Shown piece after piece: positions 55,809 through 64,000 of a DNA stretch of 64,000 nucleotides (position 1 is the stretch's first letter; the number at the start of each line of letters is the position of its first letter). The stretch spans positions 11,825,001 through 11,889,000 of the forward strand of contig NZ_JACHMI010000001.1 in NCBI RefSeq assembly GCF_014207985.1. The letters run 5' to 3'. This DNA comes from Nonomuraea rubra (GTDB lineage: Bacteria; Actinomycetota; Actinomycetes; Streptosporangiales; Streptosporangiaceae). The translations under genes and the position numbers were made by a program. The notes under the pieces are model-generated. The model was not told where the DNA came from. It saw only the letters and a program-made list of their open reading frames with translations, and did not search any database.

Positions 55809-57617
55809 ATGGCAGACCTTCCCTTCCATGACCGGGCGGACTTCGACGACGCCGAGCGCGGCTTCATCGCCAAGCTGTCCCCCGCCGTGGTCAAGGCGGC
55901 CGACGGCAAGGTCATCTGGGACAACGACGCGTACGCCTTCCTGGACGGCGAGTGCCCGCAGACCGCGCACCCGAGCCTGTGGCGGCAGGCGCAACTCTGC
56001 GCCAAGCAGGGGCTCTTCGAGGTCACCGAGGGCATCTACCAGGTACGCGGCCTCGACCTGTCCAACATGACCCTCGTGGAGGGCGAGCGCGGCGTCATCG
56101 TCATCGACCCGCTCATCTCGACCGAGTGCGCGGCGGCCGCCCTGCGGCTCTACCGCGACCACCGGGGCGACAGGCCGGTCACCGGCCTCGTCTACACCCA
56201 CTCCCATGTCGACCACTTCGGGGGCGCCCGCGGCGTCACCGACGGCACGGACATCCCCGTCATCGCGCCCGCCCGCTTCATGGAGCACGCCGTCTCCGAG
56301 AACGTCCACGCCGGCACCGCCATGAACCGCCGCGCCGCGTACATGTACGGCCAGCACCTGCCGCGCACCCCGGAGGGCCAGCTCGGCTGCGGCCTGGGCA
56401 TGGGCACCTCGACCGGCACCGTCTCGCTCATCCCGCCCACCCTCGACATCACCCGCACCGGCCAGGAGGAGACGGTCGACGGCGTCCGCATCGTCTTCCA
56501 GCTCACCCCCGGCACCGAGGCGCCGGCGGAGATGAACTTCCTCTTCCCCGACCGGCGCGCCCTGTGCATGGCCGAGAACGCCACCCACAACCTGCACAAC
56601 GTGCTCACCCTGCGCGGCGCGCTGGTCCGCGACACGCGCGTCTGGTCCCGCTACCTGACCGAGGCCATCGCCCTGTTCGCCGCCCAGGCGGACGTGGCCT
56701 TCGCCTCCCACCACTGGCCCACCTGGGGCCGGGAGCGGATCGTCACCTTCCTGTCCCAGCAGCGCGACCTGTACGCCTACCTGCACGACCAGACCCTGCG
56801 CATGCTGAACCGCGGCATGACAGGCACCGAGATCGCCGAGGTCATGCAGCTCCCGCCCGCCCTGGAGCAGGCCTGGCACACGCACGGCTACTACGGCTCG
56901 GTCAGCCACAACGTCAAGGCGATCTACCAGCGTTACCTGGGCTGGTTCGACGGCAACCCCGCCCACCTGTGGGAGCACCCACCCGTCGAGCAGGCCCGCC
57001 GCTACGTCGAAGCCTTCGGCGGCACCTCCGCCGTCGTCGCCCTGGCCGGCCGCTACGTACAGGAAGGCGACCTGCGCTTCGCCGCGACCCTGCTCAACCA
57101 CGCGGTCTACGCCGACCCCGCCGACTCCGCCGCCCGCCGGCTCCTGGCGCAGGTCTACACCCGCCTCGGCCACGGCGCCGAGAACGCCACCTGGCGCAAC
57201 TTCTACCTGACCGGCGCCGGCGAGCTGACCGGCGGGCCGTCGAAGGCCGCGACCGAGACCGTCTCGCCTGACCTGCTCGGCGCGCTCACCGCGGAGCAGA
57301 TCTTCGACTCGCTCGCCATCCGCGTGCACGGTCCCGACGCCTGGAACGAGCGCTTCACCATCGACTGGCACCTCACCGGCACCGGCGAGCACCATCGGAC
57401 CACGATGTCCAACGGCGCCCTGATCCACGAGCCGAACCCGTCCGGCGACGGCGCGGACCTGACGCTCCGGCTGTCCAAGGAGCGCCTGATGAGCCTGCTC
57501 ACCGGCGACGGGGACGCCGCCGGCCTCGACCACGACGGCGACATCACCGTCCTGCGGCGGCTGACCGCCGTCCTGGAGGAGCCCACACCGGACTTCCCCA
57601 TCGTCACCTCGCGCTAG
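55809..57617 (+). CDS. Alkyl-sulfatase-like metallo-beta-lactamase-fold hydrolase
   Basis: 602 residues from MADLPFHDRADFDDAERGF; in-frame ATG at 55749 would add a hydrophobic lead. THSHVDHFGG (T130, H131, H133, D135, H136) is the metal motif of the BDS1/SdsA1 alkyl-sulfatase group. GYYGSVSHNVKAIYQRYLGWFDGNPAHLW (about 375-405) is their dimerisation domain and the C-terminus is SCP2-like. Hydrolyses sulfate esters such as alkyl sulfates, by family inference. Confidence 0.88.
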   Translation: MADLPFHDRADFDDAERGFIAKLSPAVVKAADGKVIWDNDAYAFLDGECPQTAHPSLWRQAQLCAKQGLFEVTEGIYQVRGLDLSNMTLVEGERGVIVIDPLISTECAAAALRLYRDHRGDRPVTGLVYTHSHVDHFGGARGVTDGTDIPVIAPARFMEHAVSENVHAGTAMNRRAAYMYGQHLPRTPEGQLGCGLGMGTSTGTVSLIPPTLDITRTGQEETVDGVRIVFQLTPGTEAPAEMNFLFPDRRALCMAENATHNLHNVLTLRGALVRDTRVWSRYLTEAIALFAAQADVAFASHHWPTWGRERIVTFLSQQRDLYAYLHDQTLRMLNRGMTGTEIAEVMQLPPALEQAWHTHGYYGSVSHNVKAIYQRYLGWFDGNPAHLWEHPPVEQARRYVEAFGGTSAVVALAGRYVQEGDLRFAATLLNHAVYADPADSAARRLLAQVYTRLGHGAENATWRNFYLTGAGELTGGPSKAATETVSPDLLGALTAEQIFDSLAIRVHGPDAWNERFTIDWHLTGTGEHHRTTMSNGALIHEPNPSGDGADLTLRLSKERLMSLLTGDGDAAGLDHDGDITVLRRLTAVLEEPTPDFPIVTSR

Positions 57618-58165
57618 GGAACGTGCTCCCGCCGGCCTGGGGAAACGTGCCCCTGCCGGGCGTCCGCCGGAGAGGTGTCGATCGCGGCGCGGCGCCGTGC
57701 CGCGATCGCCGCCCGGCCCCGCTCGCCGAGCTTCCGCACGGCGACGAACGCGCCCCGCACGCTGACCCTGTCGAAGCGGTTGTCGGGCCGGCTGTCAGGG
57801 GTCCAGGCCACCGCCAGCATGCCCCCCAGCAGGCCCAGGATCATGCCGACCAGAAAACCGCCGAGGTTGGAGTAGACGAAGGAGGCCATGGAGAGCACCA
57901 CGACCACCAGGCCGAGGAAGACCCGCTGGGCGGGTTGCAACCAGACGAGCACCCCCGCCATGATCATGATCAGGGCGATCAGGTAGCTGACCCCGACCGC
58001 GCCGAACCTGATGGCCACCGGCAGCGCGTCGAGCGCGAGCGGGATGCAGAGCAGTTCCGCCCCCGCCGCCACGATGAACAGCCCGCCCCAGAACGGCCGC
58101 GACCGCCGCCACGACCTCACCGTCTGCCGCCTCGCGCCCTGGCGCGCCTCCCGGCTCAGTAGCAT
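57614..58165 (-). CDS. DUF6114 family membrane protein
   Basis: 183 residues, four hydrophobic helices (about 25-125), with RPFWGGLFIVAAGAELLCIPL at the start, characteristic of DUF6114 next to DUF6230. A basic tail follows. Overlaps the DUF6230 gene by 10 bp, so they are co-translated. Role unknown. Convergent with the alkyl-sulfatase gene. Confidence 0.8.
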   Translation of the reverse strand: MLLSREARQGARRQTVRSWRRSRPFWGGLFIVAAGAELLCIPLALDALPVAIRFGAVGVSYLIALIMIMAGVLVWLQPAQRVFLGLVVVVLSMASFVYSNLGGFLVGMILGLLGGMLAVAWTPDSRPDNRFDRVSVRGAFVAVRKLGERGRAAIAARRRAAIDTSPADARQGHVSPGRREHVP

Positions 58166-58752
58166 TCGCGCTCACCCCGCACCGCGTCGAGGCTGAGGTC
58201 CGGCAGGCTGAACGTCGCGGCCGTGGCGGCCCGCGGGCTCAGCCTGACGTTACGGAGGGTCACCGCTCTCGCCTGGCTGCCGAAGCTGCCGGGTGGGCCG
58301 CCGAAGCCGGGAACCTGGTCCAGGGTGGCGGCGTCCCGGCCCAGCTCCAGGTCGCGGAGGTAGGCCGCCGTCCGCCCTGTCTCCAGCTCGATCACCAGAT
58401 CGTCGATCGTCACCACGTTGCCCGCCCGGCCTCCGGTGAGCAGGATCGTGATGGTGCCCATGGGGGTCCGTACGAGCGCGCTCTGGCACAGGTCCGTGAC
58501 CACGGCGTGCCGGACGCCGGTCGCGATGACGGGAATCTTGCGGCCCTTCCTGGTCTCCACGAGGTCGCTGGCCAGCGTGAAGCCCTGGCCGCGCAGCTCG
58601 CCGACGGCGAGCTTGAACGCGTTGCCCGAGACCACGAACGTGGCACCGATCACCCCCTGAGCCGTGGCGCCGACCAGCAGCGACGTCATCACCGTGACGG
58701 GAGCGAAGATCAAGGCGAAGCGCTTCCAGCGCACGCGTCCCTGCTCAGCCAT
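58156..58752 (-). CDS. DUF6230 family membrane-associated protein
   Basis: 198 residues from an ATG with GAAGGGGAG upstream. WKRFALIFAPVTVMTSLLVGATAQGVIGATFVVSGNAFKLAV (about 9-50) includes one hydrophobic helix and the usual DUF6230 start. The family is annotated only loosely (sometimes as cholesterol esterase). Paired with DUF6114 as in other actinomycetes. Confidence 0.8.
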   Translation of the reverse strand: MAEQGRVRWKRFALIFAPVTVMTSLLVGATAQGVIGATFVVSGNAFKLAVGELRGQGFTLASDLVETRKGRKIPVIATGVRHAVVTDLCQSALVRTPMGTITILLTGGRAGNVVTIDDLVIELETGRTAAYLRDLELGRDAATLDQVPGFGGPPGSFGSQARAVTLRNVRLSPRAATAATFSLPDLSLDAVRGERECY

Positions 58753-58934
58753 GGGCTCCCCTTCGTTCCGGGTGCTCGAACGTGAATCATCACGGACAGT
58801 GACAGTCGGCCTATTTGACGAGCATGGGTGACATGTGTGGCGGTTGTCGACGTACTCGCCGGGTGCGGCGGTGGTCATGACCTGCAACTGGGCAAATTTG
58901 CCCGAACAGGCGTCCCCCGGCGGCCGAGCAGCGG

Positions 58935-59267
58935 TCAACCACGTGGCGCGTACATGATCACCAGGACGCCCGCCAGGCAGATCACCGCGCCGATGACATC
59001 CCAGCGATCGGGCCGGAATCCGTCGACGACCATGCCCCAGGCCAGGGACCCGGCGACGAAGACACCGCCGTAGGCGGCCAGGATGCGGCCGAAGTTCGCG
59101 TCCGGCTGCAGTGTGGCGACGAAACCGTACAGGCCCAGCGCGATGACGCCGGCGCCGATCCACAACAGGCCGCGCTGCTCGCGCACACCTTGCCAGACCA
59201 GCCACGCACCACCGATCTCAGCGAGCGCTGCCAGGGCGAACAACACCAGAGAGCGAACCATCGTCAT
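58935..59267 (-). CDS. YnfA family small membrane protein
   Basis: 110 residues, four hydrophobic helices. [23 protein letters not shown] and [45 protein letters not shown] match the UPF0060/YnfA pattern, a small drug-metabolite-transporter relative. Start ATG 59267 or 59261. Function unresolved in the family. Confidence 0.85.
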   Translation of the reverse strand: MTMVRSLVLFALAALAEIGGAWLVWQGVREQRGLLWIGAGVIALGLYGFVATLQPDANFGRILAAYGGVFVAGSLAWGMVVDGFRPDRWDVIGAVICLAGVLVIMYAPRG

Positions 59268-59338
59268 GGCCGGTAGTACACCGCATGGCGGTCCGGCGGG
59301 GCCCCGCCGGACTGTCGGCAGCGCATCCGGCACCTCGA

Positions 59339-59767
59339 TCAGTGCACCGTATGGCGGAGCGGCTCGGCCTGGTCGGCGACGAAGCGCAGGCCCTTGGCGG
59401 CCAGGTGCCTCTCCACCGTGTCAGGGCCTTGGGAGGCGGTCTCGGGCAGCAGGTAGTACTCCTCCAGGATGGCGCGGGCGGTGTCGTCGTCGCTGACGGC
59501 GCAGTCCCAGATCACCTGCTCGCCCTCCACGCCGACGTCGAAGGCGAAGAACGCGCAGCAGGCCTTCTCCCGCGCGGCCAGGTCCCGTACCCACGCCACC
59601 ACGCCGGGCTCGGCGCGCAGGCGGAAACGGATGCCCTGGCCGGTCTTCTCGCGATCGACGAGATACCGGCCGAACAGGTGCGCGTACTCCTCCAGGCGTT
59701 CCCGGGCGGTGTCGGGAGCGGTGCTCATGTCGCAGACGATCGGGGTGGAAGCGGCGGGGATGTCCAC
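59339..59767 (-). CDS. MerR-associated protein with CC motif
   Basis: 142 residues from a GTG with [71 protein letters not shown] shows a vicinal cysteine pair (about 80) suited to a soft metal, with an EEYYLLP segment later. Homologous proteins sit beside MerR regulators in other actinobacteria. Divergent from the MerR gene across its operator, so metal- or stress-linked function is inferred. Confidence 0.65.
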   Translation of the reverse strand: MDIPAASTPIVCDMSTAPDTARERLEEYAHLFGRYLVDREKTGQGIRFRLRAEPGVVAWVRDLAAREKACCAFFAFDVGVEGEQVIWDCAVSDDDTARAILEEYYLLPETASQGPDTVERHLAAKGLRFVADQAEPLRHTVH

Positions 59768-59828
59768 GGCGGACTCCTTCGTGGTGGGTTGCCGGCACTC
59801 TTGTGCCGCCGTGACCCTGACCGTAGAG

Positions 59829-59846
59829 TCTGGACCTAGGTCCAGA
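59829..59846. promoter_or_regulatory. MerR operator palindrome
   Basis: Perfect 18-bp palindrome TCTGGACCTAGGTCCAGA between the divergent CC-motif and MerR genes. MerR proteins bind such sites between promoter elements, so both genes may be controlled here. Confidence 0.75.
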
Positions 59847-59854
59847 GTCAAGAG

Positions 59855-60271
59855 GTGAGCCGCGTGAAAATCGGCCAGGTCGCACAAGCAGCCGGGGTGA
59901 GCGTGGACACGGTCCGCTTCTACGAACGGCGCGGCATCCTGCCCACCGCCGAACGCAGACCGTCGGGGTACCGCGTCTTCAACCCCACGGCGGTGGATCG
60001 CATCCAGATGGCCAAGGCCCTGCAGGAGCTCGGCTTCACCCTGGACGAGGTCGTCGATGCCCTCGCAGCCCATGACCAGGGCGGCGCCACCTGCGACAGC
60101 GAGCGCTGGCGGCTGGAGGCGGTGGTGGACCGGATCGACGCCAGGATCGCCGAGCTGACGCGAGCCCGACGCGCAGCCGCAGAGAGCCTTCAGGACTGCC
60201 ATGCGGGCCGATGCCGCCTCACCACCGTCACCCGGCCACCTCACGGACCTGAACAACCGGACACGACATGA
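59855..60271 (+). CDS. MerR-family transcriptional regulator
   Basis: 138 residues from GTG 59855 or GTG 59864. KIGQVAQAAGVSVDTVRFYERRGILPTAERRPSGYRVF (about 5-42) is the winged HTH of MerR; a dimerisation helix (LEAVVDRIDARIAELTRARRAAAESLQ) and a terminal CHAGRC segment follow. C80 (GGATC) and the CHAGRC cysteines could bind a metal as in heavy-metal MerR proteins. Confidence 0.85.
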   Translation: MSRVKIGQVAQAAGVSVDTVRFYERRGILPTAERRPSGYRVFNPTAVDRIQMAKALQELGFTLDEVVDALAAHDQGGATCDSERWRLEAVVDRIDARIAELTRARRAAAESLQDCHAGRCRLTTVTRPPHGPEQPDTT

Positions 60272-60369
60272 GAGAGGCCCACCACCGCGCTCCCGCCGAC
60301 CGCACACCTCTCGTCCCCTCCGTGCCATCTTCGTGCGGCCATCACTGAGCTGTCATCCACAATGGACCA

Positions 60370-60984
60370 GTGCGAGGATCGTGGGTACATACAGGCCGAC
60401 TCTGGACGAACGGCGATCCGTTCCTCGCTGTCGACGCTGCACTACGCGGCGCGTGGCATGGCTTCAGCGACAACCACTACGACGACATCGTGGATCTCGG
60501 CCCGGACGACACCAACATCCGGGTAGGCGCCGGCCTGGCAGCCCTCATCGGCACCGACGGAGTCGTCCGCGATGACAGCTGGCTGGAGGTCTTCCAGGCC
60601 GAGAACGGCGGCATCGCCATTGTCCAGGCATCCGGTCCCGACTACCCGCGGGTGCTGACCGAGGCCCTCCGCCACCCGGACACCGACGACGAACCCGGCG
60701 ACCCGCTCATCGTGCACAGCGGCGAGCTCGCCCTGTTCAGCGCCGCATGCGACGGCACCGGCCCTCACTCCCAACCCCTGGTCCCCGCCCGCCCAGGACC
60801 GACGCCATCGGTGCACGGAAGACCATCGCACGACGGCGATCCCGGCCTTCTGATCACGACGACGTACACAACGTTCGCGTTCAAGGTCCGCTGGTACACC
60901 CAGCTGGACGAAGAGAACTGCTTCGCCCGGTGGCTCCTGACCCCCGCCGCAGTGTCAACGCCGGCCCCCACGGCACGTCAGTAG
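60370..60984 (+). CDS. Hypothetical protein
   Basis: 204 residues from a GTG. First half (about 10-130) mixed alpha/beta with NNHYDDIVDLGPDDTNIRVGAGLAAL-like text (SDNHYDDIVDLGPDDTNIRVG) and IVHSGELALFSAACDG; C-terminal region carries ITTTYTTFAFKVRWYTQLDEENCFARWLL. Resembles small actinobacterial immunity-type proteins loosely; no family assigned. Its end overlaps the next gene by 7 bp. Confidence 0.5.
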   Translation: MRGSWVHTGRLWTNGDPFLAVDAALRGAWHGFSDNHYDDIVDLGPDDTNIRVGAGLAALIGTDGVVRDDSWLEVFQAENGGIAIVQASGPDYPRVLTEALRHPDTDDEPGDPLIVHSGELALFSAACDGTGPHSQPLVPARPGPTPSVHGRPSHDGDPGLLITTTYTTFAFKVRWYTQLDEENCFARWLLTPAAVSTPAPTARQ

Positions 60985-61436
60985 CAGCGCCAGTCCCAGT
61001 CCCAGTTGTGGGAGTCGTACGCCTCAACGATGACCCGGCGCCCACCAGCAGAGGCATCGTCCTGGAAGTACAAGGAAATCATCGCCTTGTGCTCGGCTCC
61101 GGCAATCGTGGCGCCGTCGTAGTAGCGGCGGATTTCCTGCGGCGAGAGCGCCGTCTCGAGTGTGATGCGAACGCGGTAGTCGCAATAGGAGCCACTGCCT
61201 CCCGCCAGGTTCTTCCCGAAGGTCACATCGCGATCCATGGGGAACGCATCCCGGCTACTTGGCGGGAGCGGGTAGGCGACCACCCGCTCGTAGAAGGCTT
61301 CGAGCCGGGCGTCATCACGCCACACCGGGTTCATGACCAGCAGGAACAGCCCGACCAGCGGGATGACCACACATGCGGCCAGAACCACCCACACGGCTCG
61401 CACCAGGCCCCCCGACATATCCGGCCATTCCTTCAA
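60978..61436 (-). CDS. Membrane-anchored hypothetical protein
   Basis: 152 residues; ATG 61436 or 61418. One hydrophobic helix (about 11-36, VRAVWVVLAACVVIPLVGLFLLV) then a domain with YCDYRVRITLETALSPQEIRRYYDG. No recognised family. Convergent with the preceding gene, tails overlapping. Confidence 0.55.
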   Translation of the reverse strand: MKEWPDMSGGLVRAVWVVLAACVVIPLVGLFLLVMNPVWRDDARLEAFYERVVAYPLPPSSRDAFPMDRDVTFGKNLAGGSGSYCDYRVRITLETALSPQEIRRYYDGATIAGAEHKAMISLYFQDDASAGGRRVIVEAYDSHNWDWDWRCY

Positions 61437-61551
61437 TCGACTGTCTATCGGATCGGCGACACGGTCGTCACCTCATTCCTGAAGCCATGTTGCGAAACGG
61501 CCTGGCCTGTGACCCCTTGCGTCGGCAAAGGCGCAGACCAGGCCTGTCGGC

Positions 61552-61845
61552 TCAGAGGTGGGTCGGTTCCCGTCCGGCGAGCTGGTCCCCGGGTTGCTGG
61601 AGTGCGCCGGGCCAGTGCAGCATTTCGCAGCGCAGGGCGGTGAGGTGCTCGTTCATGTGCCGGCGGAGGCCGGCGAGTTCATCGCCGAGGGCGGCGAGGT
61701 CCTGCCGCATCTCGCTGCGGATGTCGGCGAGTTCGGTCATCACCAGGGTGATGCCGATCGAGGTGGTGTCCACGCCCGTGCGGGCGCTCGTCTCCAGCGT
61801 CCGGATGCGCAGCATCAGGTCGAGGATCAGTGCCTCTTGGTTCAC
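61552..61845 (-). CDS. Coiled-coil hypothetical protein
   Basis: 97 residues from a GTG with AAAGGCAGGGGG upstream. Almost all helical (VNQEALILDLMLRIRTLETSARTG...LADIRSEMRQDLAALGDELAGLRRHMNEHL) with heptad character. No family recognised. Confidence 0.5.
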   Translation of the reverse strand: MNQEALILDLMLRIRTLETSARTGVDTTSIGITLVMTELADIRSEMRQDLAALGDELAGLRRHMNEHLTALRCEMLHWPGALQQPGDQLAGREPTHL

Positions 61846-62298
61846 GCACCCCCTGCCTTTACCAGGTGAGAAGGGGGATCCCGTGCCTACTGGCCGGCAG
61901 CGCCGGGATCTGTCGATGAGCACAGTGACATACACGGGGAGGCCTGCCCGGGCAGAAGTCTGCGGCGGGTATGAATCTTTCTCCCGGGATCCGGCGTGTC
62001 TCCTCCCTGGATTGTGTTCTGTCCGTAGGGATGCGCAGGTGAAGCAGGCGAAGCGGGGGTGAACCGGAGCAGAGCACGGCACGGCCCGGGCACCGGCAGG
62101 CGCTGCCTCCGAGAAGGAACGTAATGCGTTCCTGGTCGGCACCGAGAGCGTCCAGGCCGTAATGCGGGAGTAGCGGCGTAGGCCAGGAACGATGGTGCCA
62201 GCCTGGCAGAGGCTGCGACGAGCCAGTCCCGAGTCCGCCGGTACACCGCCCCGGCCGGGTACCGTCCTGGAGCACCATGCCGACGACGGCCGCCGTTC
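61846..62298. other. Gene-poor interval
   Basis: No coding frame with good start, composition and context is visible on either strand in these 453 bp. Open frames exist but are compositionally poor. The stretch may hold a degraded gene or promoters; no repeat was recognised. Confidence 0.4.
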
Positions 62299-62739
62299 TC
62301 AGGGGCCTTCGACGATGCTCCACAACATGCCGTGGAACTTGGCGTGTTCGGCGGCAGGAATGGCGGCCAGGCGTGCGCTGATGGCCGCGTCGCGAGCGAT
62401 GGCGACCTGGTTCTTCACCTCGACACCCCTCGGGGTGGCCGAGGGAATGCGTACGCGGCGGTCGCGCTCTGAGACGTTGCGGACGATCAGGCCGTCCTTC
62501 TCCAGGCGATCGATGATGGCCACCAGCGTCGTCTTGTCGATGTCGAGCTCGCGGGCGATCTCAAGCTGGGTGCGCTGGGAGCCGTCGCTGACCAGGGCGA
62601 GAACGAGCCAGTCACGGAGGTCGGCGAGGCCCGCCGCACGCGACACCTGGTTGAACGCGCCCTTGAGCGCCTCCGCGGCACGATGGGCCAGCCAGGTCAG
62701 GTCCTCGGCCGCGTCGCGGCGATCGCTCTTTCGGGGCAC
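62299..62739 (-). CDS. MarR-family transcriptional regulator
   Basis: 146 residues from a GTG. LVLALVSDGSQRTQLEIARELDIDKTTLVAIIDRLEKDGLIVRNVSERDRRVRIPSAT (about 46-103) is the MarR winged helix with wing motif ERDRR. Divergent from the SnoaL-like gene across an inverted repeat, so it probably represses that gene and itself. Confidence 0.88.
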   Translation of the reverse strand: MPRKSDRRDAAEDLTWLAHRAAEALKGAFNQVSRAAGLADLRDWLVLALVSDGSQRTQLEIARELDIDKTTLVAIIDRLEKDGLIVRNVSERDRRVRIPSATPRGVEVKNQVAIARDAAISARLAAIPAAEHAKFHGMLWSIVEGP

Positions 62740-62781
62740 GGGTGCATGCTATCCCCTACCTCTCGGATGGTCCAGCCTCAT

Positions 62782-62801
62782 ATTATCTTGCTTCGGATAA
62801 T
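62782..62801. promoter_or_regulatory. Putative MarR operator
   Basis: ATTATC-N8-GATAAT inverted repeat (62782-62801), with CCAT/ATGG (62802-62805 / 62812-62815) nearby and three TCGGAT copies at about 62763, 62794 and 62823. It lies between the divergent MarR and SnoaL-like genes. Confidence 0.55.
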
Positions 62802-62847
62802 CCATCGTCGTATGGTTCTGCCTCGGATACCGATGGGAGATTCACGC

Positions 62848-63351
62848 ATGACCACCGACCTCGAAGCCCGCATCCGCTGGCTCGAAGACCGCGTTCAGAT
62901 CGTCGAGCAGGTCACCAGGTACGCGACCAGCGTCGACCGCCGCGACTGGGAGTCGTTCGCGACCTGCTTCACCGATCCCGTGTACATCGACTACTCCGAA
63001 CTGGGCGGCCGGACGGGAAGCTTCCCCAGACAGGAGGTGGTGCGCGGTGTCCGCGAGGCCCTCGACGGCTTCACCGCCACGCAGCACCTCAGCCCCAACC
63101 ACGTCGTCGAGTTCGACAAGAAGGATCCCGACCGGGCGGTCTGCCACTCTTACATGTACGCGCAGCACCTCCTCGAAGGGGCCGATGGCGGCGACTTCTA
63201 CCTGCTACGCGGCTCGTACACCAACCACATGCTGCGCACGACGGACGGCTGGCGCATCGAGCGCCTCGTCCAGCACGTCGCCTGGTCCGACGGCAACGGC
63301 AACGCGGTCGCGCAGGCAATCGCCCGGAACAGGGCGAAGAGCATGGCGTAG
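62848..63351 (+). CDS. SnoaL-like (NTF2-fold) domain protein
   Basis: 167 residues from an ATG with GGGAGA upstream. VQIVEQVTRYATSVDRRDWESFATCFTDPVYIDYSELGG and HLSPNHVVEF...FYLLRGSYTNHMLRTTDGWRIERLVQHVAWSDGN match SnoaL-4-type NTF2 folds, which may be enzymes or binding proteins. Under probable control of the adjacent MarR. Confidence 0.8.
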   Translation: MTTDLEARIRWLEDRVQIVEQVTRYATSVDRRDWESFATCFTDPVYIDYSELGGRTGSFPRQEVVRGVREALDGFTATQHLSPNHVVEFDKKDPDRAVCHSYMYAQHLLEGADGGDFYLLRGSYTNHMLRTTDGWRIERLVQHVAWSDGNGNAVAQAIARNRAKSMA

Positions 63352-63534
63352 TGCCTCACACGATGCGGTCGGCCTTGAACAAGACGGCGGTCTCCACGAC
63401 CGCGACGGGGCTGACAGCGGGCCACCCACAGGGCTGCAACCTGGGGCGCAGTCTCCCGTGCCGCTCACACCCTCAAAATCATTACACGCACGGTGCACGG
63501 GATAGCCCGCTACCACAAAGGACTCTGCCTGCCC

Positions 63535-63852
63535 CTACTCGCCCGGTTGCTCATGATCGCTGATGTAGTGCTCGATCGGGTAGGCGGTGCCTGTGGGCAA
63601 GATCGCACCGTTGCGGCGGTCGATGAGGATTGGCGCGTTACCACCCAATGCCGCAGTGAACTCCCCGGTTCGCATATACCGGGCAGATTGGTAGTAGTAG
63701 ACCCAGCCGATTGAGCACTCCTCCACGGCGGAGACGACGAAGCTGTCGTCCGGATCGTTGTACGCGCTTACTTCTCGGTGGAGGCGGGCCATCTCGGCTT
63801 CCGCAAGGCGTCGAGCTTCCGGCTCAGTCAGCACCTGTCCATCATGATGCAC
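63535..63852 (-). CDS. YrhB/Imm35-like protein
   Basis: 105 residues from a GTG. EPEARRLAEAEMARLHREV, WVYYYQSARYMRTGEFTAALGGNAPILIDRRNGAILPTGTAYPIEHYI matches the YrhB or immunity-35 domain; such proteins are predicted contact-toxin immunity or accessory proteins. No toxin gene is visible, so the role is not established. Confidence 0.7.
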   Translation of the reverse strand: MHHDGQVLTEPEARRLAEAEMARLHREVSAYNDPDDSFVVSAVEECSIGWVYYYQSARYMRTGEFTAALGGNAPILIDRRNGAILPTGTAYPIEHYISDHEQPGE

Positions 63853-64000
63853 GGCGGCCTGTCATCACCGCACGAGACAACCCCCGCTGACAGGCCAGTG
63901 CTGAAACGCCGCCCCCGCAGCCATCCTGAAGAACTCGGGATGAGGACACGCAGGGTGCCAGACGATCTCGGTTGCTGGCATGTACCAGCGCTGGTGACCA

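Noticed and set aside
52966..56070. A 1034-residue plus-strand open frame
   Set aside because: Antisense of the binding-protein, LacI remnant and GAP genes; low-complexity and lacking a ribosome site.
55659..57533. A 624-residue minus-strand open frame
   Set aside because: Antisense of the alkyl-sulfatase-like gene with its zinc motif; no domain of its own.
61859..62323. A 154-residue minus-strand frame in the 61.8-62.3 kb gap
   Set aside because: Composition is unlike real proteins here, there is no ribosome site and the end overlaps the MarR gene.
1..64000. CRISPR arrays or rRNA genes
   Set aside because: No regularly spaced repeat arrays of CRISPR type and no rRNA-like sequence were seen. 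The iterons at 16.4 kb are too short and lie in a gene.

Overview
High-GC actinomycete DNA: GTG starts are frequent, genes overlap as GTGA/ATGA, and the content includes WhiB, DUF397, DUF6114/DUF6230 and a HelR gene with a rifamycin-associated element. A Streptosporangiaceae-like (for example Nonomuraea-like) host is a reasonable inference but is not proven from this window.

Positions 1 to about 39,856 are one integrated mobile element, most likely a large prophage. It ends at a tRNA-Thr(GGT) gene, and a tyrosine integrase (38005-39756) reads toward the tRNA. Almost all element genes lie on the minus strand in long translationally coupled runs: small zinc-ribbon proteins, small membrane proteins, HTH proteins, a replication module (iteron-bearing initiator plus DnaC-like loader, 15.3-16.9 kb), a WhiB-like regulator, three DNA methyltransferases (19.6-21.4, 22.0-23.2 and 29.6-30.4 kb), HNH endonucleases, a RecA-like phage ATPase (32.9-33.9 kb), a HAD phosphatase and two antirepressor-type proteins. 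Plus-strand genes are few and regulatory: a ribbon-helix-helix-like gene (11.7 kb), an HTH gene (17.1 kb), two putative repressors (29.2 and 36.1 kb) and a lysogeny-side cluster (36.1-39.8 kb) ending with the integrase. No terminase, portal, capsid or tail gene is visible in these 40 kb; the other attachment site and any structural module must lie left of position 1.

The most unusual locus is 19.6-21.4 kb. A 120-residue HNH endonuclease gene sits antisense inside a DNA methyltransferase gene, yet the methyltransferase frame stays open across it. Other signals of interest are eight 13-bp iterons on a 16-bp spacing inside the initiator gene, a perfect 24-bp palindrome between divergent replication-control genes, a three-copy TGTAGCCACA operator, two divergent XRE switches with apparently leaderless repressors, and repeated gene-junction cassettes.

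From 39,930 to 64,000 the sequence looks like host chromosome: an NlpC/P60 peptidase, a GH25 lysozyme coupled to a P-loop kinase, a DrrAB-type ABC exporter, a Nudix hydrolase, HelR with its RAE, a SulP transporter, a carbohydrate ABC importer with an FAD oxidoreductase and a decayed LacI regulator, a GAP-family protein, an alkyl-sulfatase-like metallohydrolase, a DUF6114/DUF6230 pair, YnfA, a MerR regulator with a CC-motif partner, a MarR/SnoaL-like pair and a YrhB/Imm35-like protein.
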